Part shown: positions 1 through 19,729 of the stretch, in pieces
How the letters are laid out: every line of letters starts with the position of its first letter
Numbering within the stretch: position 1 is the first letter of the stretch
DNA from: Brachyhypopomus gauderio
Lineage: Eukaryota > Chordata > Actinopteri > Gymnotiformes > Hypopomidae
Assembly (NCBI RefSeq): GCF_052324685.1
Contig: NC_135213.1
Location: forward strand, 39,147,490 to 39,211,489
Reading direction: 5' to 3'
Length of the DNA stretch: 64,000 nt
The notes under the pieces: generated by a model
Databases searched by the model: none
What the model was told of the DNA's origin: nothing
The model's input: the letters and a program-made list of their open reading frames with translations, nothing else
Made by a program: the position numbers and the translations under genes

Positions 1-468
1 TGAGCACACACACACACACATGAGCACACGCACATCACATACACACACATGAGCACACACACACACACATCACATACACGCACATGAGCACACACACACA
101 TGAGCACACGCACATCACATACACACACATGAGCACATGAGCACACACACACACACGCACACACATGAGCACACGCACATTACATACACGCACATGAGCA
201 CACACACACACACACATACACACACACACACAAAGGCACGCACACACACTGACACACACACACACACGCACATGAGCTCACACACACACACTCACACGCA
301 CACACACTCACACGAGCACATGAGCACACACGCGCGTGCACACGCACACGCACACGCACACGCACACACACATGAGCTCACACACACTCACACACACACT
401 CACACGAGCACATGAGCACACACGCGCGCACACACGCACACTCACTCACTCACTCACTCACTCACACA

Positions 469-520
<52 letters not shown>
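1..520. repeat. CA/TG microsatellite cluster with interspersed GAGCACA units
   Basis: Nearly pure alternating CA on the plus strand, interrupted by ATGAGCACA and CGCGCG steps, and ending in an uninterrupted CA run at about 471-519. Long open frames on both strands translate only to His-Thr or Cys-Val repeats, so they are not genes. The tract lies inside the PNPLA7 transcription unit, in an intron downstream (to the left) of the last exon seen at 743-856. Confidence 0.95.
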
Positions 521-521
<1 letters not shown>

Positions 522-742
522 GAAAGAGGTACACCAACTTGCTGCATGTTTCCCAGGATCTTCTTACCGAGGAGATGAATCAGTCTCGTCACAACCTGCA
601 AGAGCAGATTCTGCATTTCTATCACACTATCAACACAACGGACCCCTCCATAAGTTAGGACGCCTCACACTCCCTCACACTCCATCACACTCCCTCACAC
701 CAGGCCCAGCCACCAGCGCGGCGGGTGCTGTGGGCATCTAAC

Positions 743-8879
<8,137 letters not shown>

Positions 8880-9070
8880 AGAAGACAAGTTTCACGTGTT
8901 TAAATAATTCGACTAATAAGCTTCATATTCAAACGCTTTCACCGTTATTAATAAAAGTCAAACTGCAATCCCACCCGTCAGAACACAAACTAGATGCAGT
9001 AAGTTAACATATGTGTGTGAATGAATGCACAGGACAAAGTGGACTTACAGCGCAAAGACCATTGGACACG

Positions 9071-9238
9071 TACAGCTGTCCTGCGCTCCTCTCCTGCGCT
9101 GCTGTCCTGCGCTGCTGTCCTGCACTGCTGTCCTGCACTGCTGTCCTGCACTGCTGTCCTGCACTGCTGTCCTGCGCTCCTGTCCTGCGCTCCTGTCCTG
9201 CGCTGCTGTCCTGCGCTGCTGTCCTGCGCTGCTGTCTT
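9071..9238. repeat. 13-bp minisatellite, about 13 copies
   Basis: Unit GCTGTCCTGCGCT with variants GCACT and CCTGTCC. It lies between the PNPLA7 start exon and MRPL41. All three plus frames are open (Cys-Pro-Ala-Leu-Leu-Ser type peptides) for periodicity reasons only. Around it, 8,880-9,070 and 9,240-9,500 show no gene that I can recognise. Confidence 0.9.
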
Positions 9239-9514
9239 GACTCCTCTCTGTAAATGAGCGGACGGGATTGTCCGGTTCGCCCAGCCCGGTGTAATTCAGT
9301 GCGGTGTAACCGGACCAGACGTCCTGCAAACCCAAACCTTTCTTTCAAGGGGAAACCAAAGACTCGAGCAAAGTGACCACACAAACACTACAGATGAACT
9401 ACTAAGGCGTGTGAAGTGTTTTCAATTTTTATAGTTTGACAGTGAAAAAAGTGTCTCAAAGTTCACATTTCTCAACCCACCATGATCTCAGTTGTTTACA
9501 AAGCGCTCGTAATC

Positions 9515-9708
9515 AGATACACTCTTACATACAGATACTCTCTTACACACAGATACACTCTTACACACAGATACACTCTCACACACAGATACACTCTTAC
9601 ATACAGATACTCTCTTACACACAGATACTCTCTTACACACAGATACTCTCTTACACACAGATACACTCTCACACACAGATACACTCTTGCATACAGATAC
9701 TCTCACTT

Positions 9709-9749
<41 letters not shown>

Positions 9750-9755
9750 TACACA

Positions 9756-9790
<35 letters not shown>

Positions 9791-9805
9791 TCTCACACAC
9801 ACCCC
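9515..9805. repeat. 18-bp minisatellite followed by CT/CA microsatellite
   Basis: About ten copies of an 18-bp unit (AGATACACTCTTACACAC with T/C and C/T variants), then about 30 bases of CT, CACACA, a second CT run and CACACACA. Intergenic. Open frames reflect the 18-bp period. Confidence 0.92.
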
Positions 9806-9984
9806 GTTAATCAACTACTACTACAAACTACACCACAGTTGTAATTGTTGTAATATCTGCCGCTACACCAGACCGCACTGGGACGTAAATGTGAGCTGCA
9901 GACACTCTTACTTGTTTTGTAAACCTCTTTGTTGACGCCAAACTTGCTTCAATCACAACACGCTGTCAGTCTCGGAGACCGTCG

Positions 9985-10138
9985 GACACGCCCTACCAGT
10001 ATCCGATGTCCTGATTGGTCTGCGTGTCAGACACGCAATAACAGCATCCGGTGTTCCGATTGGTCTGCGTGGCGGCGCTCTGACCAATCACCATCGGCTT
10101 CTTTGAAACACCCGGCTCCATCTCGCACGCTTCTCAAG
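9985..10138 (+). promoter_or_regulatory. Candidate MRPL41 (and possibly PNPLA7) promoter with three CCAAT boxes and noncoding first exon
   Basis: A module with ATCCGATGTCCTGATTGGTCTGCGTG-like content occurs twice about 45 bases apart, each with ATTGGT (inverted CCAAT) near 10,014 and 10,059. A direct ACCAATC follows near 10,083. CCAAT clusters bind NF-Y and are usual in housekeeping promoters. A splice donor (TTCTCAAG|GTGAGT) at 10138/10139 pairs with the acceptor directly before the MRPL41 ATG at 11324, so the first MRPL41 exon is probably noncoding and ends at 10138. The transcription start is inferred, not seen. Confidence 0.6.
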
Positions 10139-10310
10139 GTGAGTGTTCCGTCCAGCGTATTCAGGTATTTTAATATCTCGCGCGTCCTAGTGTCGCTTTA
10201 TTGGGTGTCCGTGCTGCTAAGGTTCGTTTTCATGGTCGCGCGAAGCGGGTCTCGCGCGTCTCTCGAGCCAACACGCGATTTCAAACGCGGTGTGTGTAAA
10301 TGTGTTCGGG

Positions 10311-11224
10311 TAGGGATGCGCGGATCGATACCTGATATTTGTGCTGTAAAAACTATTTTCCAGTCAAAATATCGATACTTTTGATATTTCGGTCATTCGA
10401 GGTAATGAATATCATTAAAAGGAACACAGTGGAAAGTAACTAAACTATTGAGATGTATAAATGATACACGGTTTGGGGGAACTACTTTTTCTTCCGCCTG
10501 TTTAAGTACATGTAAATACCTGTCAGTCACTCGGTCTCTAGGCGCAATGTCAGATCATAAACATAAACAGAGTCAGATCATAAACATTTATAAACACAAA
10601 CAGAGTCATTTATGGACATGTTTCAGCTCCACAAACATTCAAGATGTTGTGGTTTGTGATGTTTGTGGGAAAACTGTAAGGAGTTGTGTCAACACAATAA
10701 ACCTTGTGAAACACCTCAAACTAAATGGAATACGAAGCATTTATGGTGAGAACAGAAGAGGAGAGTCATTAGCCAGCATTAGCCACAGACCTTAGTGTTG
10801 CCACCATCCCCTCAAATCCAGAATCGTCTTTTATTTAGAAATGAAATGTTGCGTCAATTTTTTCCGTATTTCCAAAAATGCCTAATATTTTAAAAATAAA
10901 TAAATAAAGATCTGTCAATCATACAGTAACGCCCCATATCAGTTTAGTGCTTAAAGGCATCACAGAAGAATGGGGAATAACTGACAAGGTTACTGCCGTT
11001 GGGACAGACAGTGGGGCAATAAATAGGCCTACCTCAAAATACTTTTAAACAAATAAGTAAATTACTCAGATGTATAGCTATAATTTGAAATACACTATTT
11101 TTTCTAGATTTACCAGACACATTAGTTGTATTTGCACAAGGTATCGGATCGGTATCGCCGATATCAGCCTCAATTTTACTCAGTATCGTATTTGAAAGGA
11201 AATCTGTGGTATCGAACATCACTA
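10311..11224 (+). mobile_element. Decayed hAT-family DNA transposon in the MRPL41 5' UTR intron
   Basis: The ends resemble each other in inverted sense (TAGGGATGCGCGGATCGATA at left; right end complementary to TAGTGATGTTCGATACCAC), with poorly matching 8-base flanks (GTTCGGGT and GTTCAGGC). Inside, around 10,600-10,740, there is a BED-type zinc-finger remnant (VVVCDVCGKTV ... NLVKHLKLN). Near 10,950 there is a hAT-transposase-like stretch (LKGITEEWGITDKVTAVGTD). The rest is broken by stops and AT-rich. It is no longer coding. Confidence 0.72.
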
Positions 11225-11323
11225 GTTCAGGCACTAAACCTGATGGTTAACACAGGTTTATAACTGCACATTAATGCTTTTGTTGTTTTTAGTTGAGTGA
11301 CTGAGACTTTTATCTCTTAACAG

Positions 11324-11731
11324 ATGGGGGTTCTGTCGACGCTGGTGCGAGGACTGGTGCGCGGTGCAGACCGGACCGCGGAGTTCACCAGCAAGCGGGG
11401 CCCTAAAACGTTTTATAAGAGCAGGGGGGCCATGCCAACAGGAGTCGTGACCTGCAGCAGGAAGTTCATTCCTATACGCGAAATGATCCCCGAGTTCGTA
11501 GTTCCCCGTCTGGAGGGGTGTAGACTGAAGGCCTACGTGTCCTACAAGACCCCGCCCGGGACGGAGGAGCGCGAGACGCCGGAGAGGCTGTTCGCCCGCG
11601 CCGTTGCACCACAGATTATGAAGGACATTGAAGCAGGCGCGTTTGACAAAGACCAGCTGGAAAAATACGGACTGGAGAAAACGCAGGAGGGGAAGCTGTT
11701 CAAGCTGTATCCGAGAAACTTTGTTCGTTAA
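11324..11731 (+). CDS. mrpl41: MRPL41, mitochondrial large ribosomal subunit protein mL41
   Basis: Complete 135-residue protein in one coding exon, about the length of the human protein (137). It opens MGVLSTLVRGLVRGADR, a mitochondrial-targeting-like basic amphipathic start. It keeps the family signatures TSKRGPKTFYKSRG, MIPEFVVP, LKAYVSY, LFARAVAP and the end LEKYGLEKTQEGKLFKLYPR. It acts in the large subunit of the mitochondrial ribosome. The ATG follows a strong acceptor (CTCTTAACAG). The gene is divergent from PNPLA7 and convergent with DPH7, the same arrangement as in human. A polyadenylation signal AATAAA is near 11,895. Confidence 0.97.
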   Translation: MGVLSTLVRGLVRGADRTAEFTSKRGPKTFYKSRGAMPTGVVTCSRKFIPIREMIPEFVVPRLEGCRLKAYVSYKTPPGTEERETPERLFARAVAPQIMKDIEAGAFDKDQLEKYGLEKTQEGKLFKLYPRNFVR

Positions 11732-12390
11732 CTGCTCTGATTACTGGACTGTGCAAAATGGCTCGAGTTTCTACATGCATCTAGTCCGTGTACCCGTTAA
11801 ATGAATTAATGAATACCTTTATTGATCCCAAACATTAGCAACGTACTACTGTTCACCATCGCAAAATATGCAAAAACAATTTTGTTGAGACTTGAATAAA
11901 ACTTACATTGTTTAGTGTTGTTTGAGTCCCGTAGCATGTTCGCTTGTGATGAACGTTATTGAGGACTTCATGGAGCGATAAGTACCTTTTCAGGTTATTC
12001 TTTGTTATGAAACAACCATTATATTGACACCTAGAGATAAAATATTAATTTGGGGACCACAAAGTAATCTACTCATCCTGTGAGCTCATCCTGTCCCTCC
12101 ATAAGTCATTGTAAAAATGATCACTTTAATAAATAATAATTTTGTGATGGTAAAGAATGACCACACCTTTTAACAATTAAATCTGTTATTTATTGATATT
12201 TTTCATTTGCTTTGATGTTTGCATAACTAACTATGAAAATGGCTTACTAAAGAGGGAAATGACAGGAAAGACTATAGCATAATTTGAAGCCTTTTTTACC
12301 ACAGTATTATAACACACTGTGCGTAAGGATGTTTTTTTTTTAGCTAAGCCACCTGTAGTTCCAAATACACTGTTCTCCAAACATTCCTAG
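11732..12390. other. Shared 3' interval between convergent MRPL41 and DPH7
   Basis: AT-rich 3' UTR and spacer sequence. It holds the MRPL41 polyadenylation signal near 11,895 and TTTATT strings near 12,190 that could serve DPH7 on the minus strand. A short stretch near 11,811-11,830 (ATACCTTTATTGATCCC) resembles the reverse complement of a LINE 3' tail also seen at 39,893. No open frame of note. Confidence 0.6.
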
Positions 12391-14678
12391 CTAAGTATTT
12401 CCATCCAAAGATGAATGTTCAGAGGGGACGTGTCCCGTCTGTTGAAGGCTCGGGGGACATGTCCCGTCTGTTGAATGTTCAGAGAGGACGTGTCCAGTTG
12501 TTTCTTCCCCAGATTCCTCATCAGTCTTTCCTGGGCTATAGTCCCATCTCCAAACGTGTAGCATGTGGTCATAGAAAGAGCAGGTGGCCAGCAGGCAGGA
12601 CAGGGCAGCTGAGTTCTCTCCAAGGTTGGGGAGAAGGGCGGAGTCTGGGAGGCCACTCCCCCCTGGGGGAGGTGTGTGGTCAGGGATGTAGTGACCAGAG
12701 TCGTCCTCCAGGGAGGTGTCGAAGCTGGCAGTGGGGGATTCGTACTGGATTCGAAGGTGGCCACCGAGGTCTGGGAAGGTCACGCTAGCAGGAGAAGGTT
12801 CCTGCGGTGAGGAGCATGTGAAGCTGCTTGGGGGAAGCCATGACCAGTCTGCTCCATAGGCCAAGGAGTTGTGCAGGACGTAAGAAGCCAAGATAGGACA
12901 AGGTCCCTCGTGTCCGTCTATTAGGACAAAAATGGAGAAGAAAGCAACTTATGGGTAGAGAAGTTACAGCCATTTTAAGGCGTCTTTAAAACAAACGACA
13001 GGCTCTTATGACAAACTTACCCAAGGCTTGTTGGCAATGGAGGATATGGAAGTCGTTGTGCATGCATGCGGCCAGGAGCAGGTGTTGGTGAGCTGGACTC
13101 CACTTCAGCCTCCACACCCCCCCACCCACGGCCGTCTCGCTGAGCGGTCGACGCATGTTCCTCCCGTCCCACAGAAGCACGTTCTCGTCATAACTGTGAG
13201 TGAAATAGAGCGACTACGCTGTACGAATCAGACATACACAAACACAGTCGACCAGCGTCAACAGTGCTAACCAGCTAAGAGGATTTACCTTCCGGTGGCA
13301 AGAACATGTTCTCGATGGGGGCTGGACTGGATGCTACACACACCCATTGAATGCCTGCAAATGAGAAATGTGCAAATTACAGTTCACAGGTAACAGCAGT
13401 AATAGTGATCCAAGATGATGCATTTGTTTCAGTAATTAAGGCGTTTTGACTTGGTTTCAGTCCCTCACCGTTTACTGGTGAAAGTCGGGAGATCAAACCC
13501 CATCCTCAGGTCCCAGCCCTTAAGCTTGCAGTCATCACCACCTAAAACAGCAGCAACATTACAAACATCCATACTTTAACCAACTTTTCACTCAATCAAA
13601 TAACAAACTGAAGGAAAACAAGTGTTGTTTGTGTCATAACATTTCTGCTGTACCAGAATAAATTTGCTGTGTGTCCCAGTAGTTAAACGCCGAGATCCAG
13701 GCCTCAAAGTCATGAGCTTTCCACTGGGAGACGGTGGTCAGGCTGGTCTCTCTGAGAGACAGCACAGTCAGGGACCCCGTGGAGTCACTGCACACCAAAC
13801 GTGGGTCGTTACTGTAAAAACGAAGAGAAGCAAACTTTAGCCGAGGCCCGTTGTTGTGCATGTATACGTCAAGTTCTGTTATAATGCTTAAAGCTTTTTA
13901 CCCTTCACCTCTCCCCGTTGACCAGTCCATGGACAGGGCTAATCTGTCCAAACCCACTTCTGTGCTTAGCACAAGTTCCAAACCACAGGTGTTGTGCTGC
14001 ACAGCAGATGACAGTTTTACAAAATACAGTCGGTGCGCAAAATAAATGATCGTGCTATTGCATTTAATCAGTTTAACAAACGGCGTACACAAAGCAAAAG
14101 TCAAAAACTCACTTGTGTGTCAATGAGTTGATGCAGTTGGATCTCCCCACTAGCTGTGGCCACTCCCAGCAGAGGGCGCTCGAGCACGGGTACATGACAC
14201 CTGGGGTATGAACGTCAATAAATCACCAAAACACACATTTTTAAATGTTAAAAAACATTTAAGCGAAAATATTGTTTTTTGCGTTTCACTTCAAGGCATG
14301 TTAGGCGTATTTGCGTTACCATTTTAAGTCTAGGATGGCTGGAGTGTGTATTCGCTGTATTTCTGTTAGTGGTGGGGTGATGGGTCCCTGGGACCCGAAC
14401 TGGAACAGGTACAGTCGCCCGACCCGGCGCGGGGCCGCGCACTCACCTGACTGCACATTAATAAAGGTATAAGAGAATATGAATAATCTGTACCGAAGTG
14501 ATCACATCTGTGGCGTGCAGTGCTCCATGTTGGGCTCACTCACGGTGTCTTCCTGGAGCTGGTACGTCCCGCACACCAGGACGTGGGTCCACGGGGCCAG
14601 TGGGCACCACTCCACCGCGTCCGCACTCAGCTCGGTGTCGAACACCTGCAGCCCTCGGGTTCGGGAGAACCGGTCCAT
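12391..14678 (-). CDS. dph7: DPH7 (WDR85), diphthine methyl ester hydrolase, nine coding exons
   Basis: WD-repeat enzyme that removes the methyl ester from methylated diphthine on elongation factor 2, the step before the final amidation to diphthamide. Exons: 14678-14544, 14450-14320, 14200-14113, 13996-13902, 13811-13654, 13541-13469, 13354-13289, 13193-13021, 12917-12391. All boundaries are GT-AG and phases join to a 481-residue protein (human 452). Signatures: [99 protein letters not shown] and [17 protein letters not shown]. After that last motif, near which the human protein ends, this one continues about 45 residues. The extension is encoded by a short tandem repeat (see 12,409-12,500). 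Head-to-head with PAXX. Confidence 0.96.
12409..12500 (-). repeat. Short tandem repeat encoding the DPH7 C-terminal extension
   Basis: Three imperfect copies of a unit of about 30 bases (GTTCAGAGGGGACGTGTCCC plus GTCTGTTGAAG) at the 3' end of the DPH7 reading frame. They encode a repeating Thr-Gly-His-Val and Ser-Glu-His-Ser pattern absent from the human protein's end. Confidence 0.8.
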
Positions 14679-14991
14679 GTGGACCAGACGTGCAGTGTGG
14701 AGCAGATCTCGGTGTCGAGCACGTGTCTACACGGGTTTACAGGACGGTCCCGCCTGCGTGCATGACCCATTCGCTCTTACCAAACCTGCAATATCCTGCT
14801 GCAACTGCACTTCAGAGGTGTAGACGAACCTGCACCGGTCCCGTGGTCTTGCACCGGTCCCGTGGTCCACGTCTTCTCATCAGGAAGTGTGTGGTTAAGG
14901 AGACATTACCTTCCGGGTGGAGCGTTCAAACACGCCGTGGGTGGAGGTTGGTGTTTCACCTCCATCAGATGTTTCTGTTTTCAGATGTAGG
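14679..14991. promoter_or_regulatory. Divergent DPH7/PAXX promoter interval
   Basis: Only 313 bases separate the DPH7 ATG (minus) from the PAXX ATG (plus). A 17-base direct duplication (CTGCACCGGTCCCGTGGT-like, twice near 14,828-14,865) lies in the middle. I see no TATA box. A shared promoter is inferred from spacing. Confidence 0.55.
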
Positions 14992-17546
14992 ATGGATCTC
15001 GCTGTTCTCTGTATTCTCATAGACAGAAACGACAAGTCCAAATACGTGTGTTTCACACGAAAGAAGCCAGAAGAAATAAACGTTGGGTGAGTTAAAGCTG
15101 AACTGTGTCGCCCGGTATGATTATACACGGTTTCATATTCATGATTATTTCACAGACTGAGCAATGGTGAAGATGTTTGGAAAGCAGACCTTTCTGAAGA
15201 CCTGCTGCCCCAGACTGTAGGTTTTTCTAAACCTGGATTGCTAATGGTGATACTTATAATGAACTATCCTAAAACGAGTCGAATAATCGTTGTTTGTTTA
15301 TTTGTGTAGAAAAGGGAGTCTTTACTGAAGTCAACAGAGGATTATGTCCTGAAACTAAAGTAAGTCTGTATTAAAGATCACACTGAGTCGCTTATGGAGT
15401 GAGATTACTGTCTTTAATACGAGAGCGCAAAGATCAGGTTACATCGAGCAAGTCAGACACACTGAGCACGCAAAAATCAAGAAAACAGCAAAAACAGTGA
15501 CGGCGAGAGCAGAGAAACAAGAAATGTCCGGTTAAGCGCGCTCACGTCACTGTTGTAAGCGCGCTCACGTCACAGTGAAGGTCCTGCTAGCTATAACGTT
15601 AGCTAGTTAGTAGCTACTCAAGTTAATTAATTAGACAGCTAGCCAATTAATGGTCCTAGGTGGATGCATCAACCGTAAAACCGAGTTGAAATTAGCAAAA
15701 CATCCGAAACAACATTTAGGATGCTGCTTCACCGTTGCTATGGCTACGTAGATAACGAACTACATGTAGATTTATGCAGTATAGCTACATCTGGAGTCTT
15801 ACAGCTTTTCTTTGTTTTGGACATTAATACCCAAGTTACATTAGCTAACTATCTGTAACTTCAGATTCACACTGAAGTCAAAAATTTGAAATGCTGATAA
15901 TTAATCAACACAAACATTAAACGTTTCATTGGCTTTGGGTGGAAAATGTTTTTATCTTTAGCTATCCATGACGTCTAATTGTTTAAAAATCAATGAATCA
16001 ACATGTCTCATGCATGTAAGATTGGCAGCAGTAAGCGTCTGTTGTGGGCAGCCCTAGCCCAGCGCCCAGGGAGCAGTTGGGGTTAGGTGCCTTGCTCAAG
16101 GGCACCTCAGTCATGGCCTCAGGTCTGGGAATCGAACCCACGACCCTCCGGTCACAAGACCAGTTCCCTACCACAGGACCATGACTGCCCCTTAACCGTA
16201 CAAGTCTTGTTTCTCTGCTCTTGCCGTCACTGTTTTTGCTCAGTTTTCTTGATTTTGCGTGCTCAGTGTGCTTGATTTAACCTGATCTTTGCGCTCTCAT
16301 ATTAAAGACAGTAATCTCACTCCATAGTCACTCTTCTTGCCCCTGTGTCTCGCGCTCACGCTGTTGCTCTGTGGTGCGTGACAGAGGTGCATGCCAGAGC
16401 GGCAGTGCCTTCGTCTCTCTGCAGGAGCACAGCGTTGTGGTTCACCTGGGCCCAGATCCCGCAGACCTGAACATGCCGTTCACCAAACTCCCAGATCTGG
16501 AAGGACGAACAGAGATCAAAGATCTGCTCTTCAAGATGGCAGACAGCCTGCTCCAGTGGGACAGGACGGGTAAACGGAGGGAGTCTTGGTGATTCTCGTG
16601 TGGTGATCACCTGAAGTAAAAAGCCAAAGTAATATCTGTTGGTCTCTTGTACCCAAATAGGGTCTTCAAGTCCTATGAAGAACCCACCGAAGAGGAGCAC
16701 AGGTATGTGGTAGCTCCACCCACTTGTTTCTAGGTCAGGGGTTTAGTCCCGTTGTTGTGATTGGACATGTCTAACCACCTGGCAGTAATGATAGTTTTGT
16801 GTTTTAGCATTTGAACCTAGGAAACAGCACCAAGGGCCAACAATAGCAGTGAGGAAGCGGCTTCCAGGAGATTCACTGATCAACCCAGGAACAAGAAGGT
16901 GCCTAGCTCTGGAGACAATGGGGCTGTTTTAAAAGAGGGCCAAGTGTATTTAGCTGGCTCTGTGGAGAAGCACCTGATTTAACTCATTAGGGTCCTTAAG
17001 GGCTATTTTTTGTTTTTGGTTTTTTTTAGGTAGAAAAATGTAAACATAAAGTGGAATTCTGAAGGTTTAGAGCACAAATGTACAAACGCTTGGCCCTCGA
17101 TTCAATAATGGTTAATGTTTATTTGTAAACTTTGGGGCAGTCATGGTCCTGTGATAGGGAACTGGTCTTGTGACCGGAGGGTCGTGGGTTCGATTCCCAG
17201 ACCTGAGGCCATGACTAAGGTGCCCTTGAGTAAGGCACCTAACCCCAACTGCTCCCCGGGCGCCGGGCTAGGGCTGCCCACCGCTCTGGGCACGTGTGAT
17301 CCACAGCCCCCTAGTAATCACTAGTGTGTGTGTGTGTTCTAACTGCACAGATGGGTTAAAAGCGGAGGACAAATTTCGATTGCGGTGTAAAAAATCACAA
17401 TTGACAAAATATGGCACATTTACATTTTATTTACAAATGTTTGCCAACTGTGATGAGCTAAAATTACTAGCACATCCTTCTGACTTTTGTTTTACAGGAA
17501 GCGTGCGGCTACAGGAGTCGATTTTGATGATGGAGATGATGCGTAA
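14992..17546 (+). CDS. paxx: PAXX, non-homologous end-joining factor (XRCC4/XLF paralogue), seven coding exons
   Basis: Scaffold protein that stabilises Ku at DNA double-strand breaks in the nucleus. Exons: 14992-15086, 15156-15216, 15310-15359, 16385-16569, 16661-16702, 16808-16898, 17498-17546. Phases join to about 190 residues (human 204). The head domain begins MDLAVLCILIDRNDKSKYVCF and continues with GSAFVSLQEHSVVVHLGPD. The tail has VRKRLPGDSLINPG, matching the conserved human tail segment, and ends KRAATGVDFDDGDDA. That end contains the V-x-F Ku-binding motif (V199/F201 in human). Intron 3 carries an inverted-repeat element and a SINE; intron 6 carries a second SINE in opposite orientation. 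AATAAA is near 17,726. The last exon and its 3' flank recur at 34,249 and 50,725. Confidence 0.93.
15386..16333. mobile_element. Foldback (inverted-repeat) element in PAXX intron 3
   Basis: About 140 bases at 15,392-15,530 (ATGGAGTGAGATTACTGTCT ... GAGCAGAGAAACAAG) recur in inverted orientation at 16,200-16,330. The arms enclose about 670 bases without coding potential. A SINE lies at the inner edge of the right arm. This looks like a non-autonomous DNA transposon with long terminal inverted repeats; its family is not identified. Confidence 0.75.
16040..16195 (-). mobile_element. tRNA-derived SINE, minus orientation
   Basis: Read on the minus strand it runs GGGGCAGTCATGGTCCTGTG ... GGGTTCGATTCCCAGACCTG ... 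CACCTAACCCCAACTG. GGTTCGATTCC fits the pol III B box. It is the same family as the copies at 17,132 (plus), 33,126 (minus) and 50,403 (minus). Confidence 0.8.
17132..17415 (+). mobile_element. tRNA-derived SINE, plus orientation, with tail
   Basis: tRNA-like head with B box GGTTCGATTCC near 17,188, then a unique body (CACCTAACCCC, GTAATCACTAGTGTGTGTG, TTAAAAGCGGAGGACAAATT) ending near a TGACAAAATATGGCAC tail. It lies in PAXX intron 6, oriented opposite to the SINE at 16,040, so the two flank PAXX exons 4-6. Confidence 0.8.
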
Positions 17547-19232
17547 TCTCTTCATGCTGATGAAATAACATGAAATGTTCCAGTTTTAATCCACCAACAC
17601 TATCACTGTTACTAATAGGTATTTTTAAGTGCATCATAATAACAATACAAATGTTTTTTAAATCTCTATGGAACTATTGTAATTAATTATGAAGGTCTTG
17701 TGATTTTAAGAATGGCATTTCTGAAATAAATATTCTATTTTAATTTCCTAAAAGAGTGATTTGTTTTGTTATGTATAAAATTTAAAACGAGTGCCTACAT
17801 CAGTTCATCACAAGAGTATGGAATAAACCATTAAAAGTGAAGTTTGGTACTGCATAAAGTTGAAACGGATAAAACAATTCCAAAGGTAAATAACCATATG
17901 CACATTTATATCTTAGAAAATATGAAATTCTATCAAGGTACTAAAGGATACTGTACAAGAAAATATAATACACAAGTTTTTAGAAGGGTCATTTTCATGG
18001 TTTGTGTTTGAATGGGGAGTGCAGAAACCAGCTTTTCTTTGCAAGCACATTCTTTAATCTGCTTTAATCTTAATCTGTTTTAACATAACTCCCTGACCTT
18101 ATGTGTACCACTGCATACTACCTGCACGTGGCCAGGTCTACTAATGTAGACCTACCAATGTAGACCTACACAAAGCAACAAGAAAGTGCAAGAAAGTATT
18201 TACGTGTTGCTCGGTAACATAAGTTTGTGAAACTTTTTGTAATGACAAAGTTTAATAAACCATTAGATAAACATATCACAGTCTTCTGGCATTTATTATG
18301 CTCCTGTTAACTAAGAAATGGCGCTTGTAGAACTGTTGAAATGAAGCGTGATTTCAACTGAAATTGCAGCCGTGCTGACAGGGGCGGACTGGGGAGAAAA
18401 AGTGGCCCGGGAGTTCCTGACAGACTGGCCCACTAAAATAAAAATATATATATATATATATATGTGTGTGTATATATACTGTATATGAATCTATACATGG
18501 CACGTAGTGTATATGTGTAACGCTGGGACAGAAGCAGCAGGAGACAGAGGCTGAGGGTGACCGGGTGTGCTCTGTGTGGTTGTGGGCGTGCGTGTGACCG
18601 AGGGAGTGTGTGTAGGCGCCCTCTGGCGGCCTCCAGGCCGACCTACTGTGACAATATGTCAGCTTTTATTGTCATATGGACAATATTACTTCCAGCAATA
18701 ATATGATTACAAAGCCACATATTGGTATATCAAAATAACTAACAAACTTAACAACTTGACCCTGACAAAATACAGGGGAAAACAACTGGAAAGCTACTGA
18801 AACCTACATTGTTCACTCAGTGAGTAACCTCTGTAGCTTGTCTTTTCTCTCTCAGCTTTTCAGTGCCACCTTTACGTTTGGTAGTTTGTTTAGACCAGGG
18901 GTGCCCACACCTTTTCAGCTTGTGAGCTACTTATAAGATGACCTAGTCAAAATGATCTACCTACAATAAAAATGCAAAACAAATGTATTTCTTCTATATT
19001 ATAATTATTATATTATTTCAGTTATTATTGTTACTATTTAATAGTATTACTATTAATAATAGTATTGCTATTTAATAGTGTATTAAACCAAGGACCCAAT
19101 CAAGGTCCAGGACCCCTTATATTTTACACGACGTCTTCCTTTTTTGATAGAAACACCTTCTCTCTCGTTACATTCATCCATCTCTGATTAGTTTAGTCTG
19201 ATCGGGTTTGTTGTTCCCGCTGTCAGCGCTAA

Positions 19233-19282
19233 TCTCGCGAGAACTGACACTCAGGCTACTGCAGGTTGACTTTCTCGCGAGG
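19233..19282. promoter_or_regulatory. Paired CGCG palindromes (TCTCGCGAGA), unit A
   Basis: TCTCGCGAGA at 19,233-19,242 and TCTCGCGAGG at 19,273-19,282, exactly 40 bases apart. TCTCGCGAGA is the known CpG-island promoter motif bound by BANP. The same pair with the same spacing recurs at 40,507/40,547, 52,431/52,471 and 55,431/55,471. A promoter role here is inference. Confidence 0.5.
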
Positions 19283-19729
19283 CTAGCGACATAATTCAGT
19301 TTGGAGAGACACTTGAATGCTTAAAAACACATCACAAAACAGCTTTACAATTGTATGGGTCCAGATCCCTAATGAGCGACAGAGATGACAGTGGTGAGGA
19401 AAAACTCCCTATGATGGTGGGGATTAGGAAGAAACCTCAGGAGGACCAAGACTCAAAAGCGAACCCATCCTCCATTGGGCGACCCGTTAGCATAAGTCTG
19501 TATTTATAATCCAAATATAGTTCTATAGTTATAGTTCTAATTCCAGGCCAAGCAGTCACAGTCCCATCAGTGCAGGTGGTGAACCTCAGATAGGAGTTGG
19601 CATCAGTGCGTCCTCTGTGGCAATGGCACATCCAACCAAAATGAATAAGTTCATAAAATGTGTTTAGAAATAATATTAAGGCATTTCATAATAATAATAA
19701 TCTCTCTAGGGCACAGGTTCGTTTACTAC

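Noticed and set aside
137..741. Several open frames of 60-110 codons on both strands over the CA tract
   Set aside because: They translate only to His-Thr or Cys-Val repeats produced by the microsatellite, with no splice sites or conserved residues.
17160..17215. tRNA gene (GGTTCGATTCC box)
   Set aside because: The tRNA-like head is part of a dispersed SINE with a unique body and tail, and it occurs four times; no full cloverleaf is evident.
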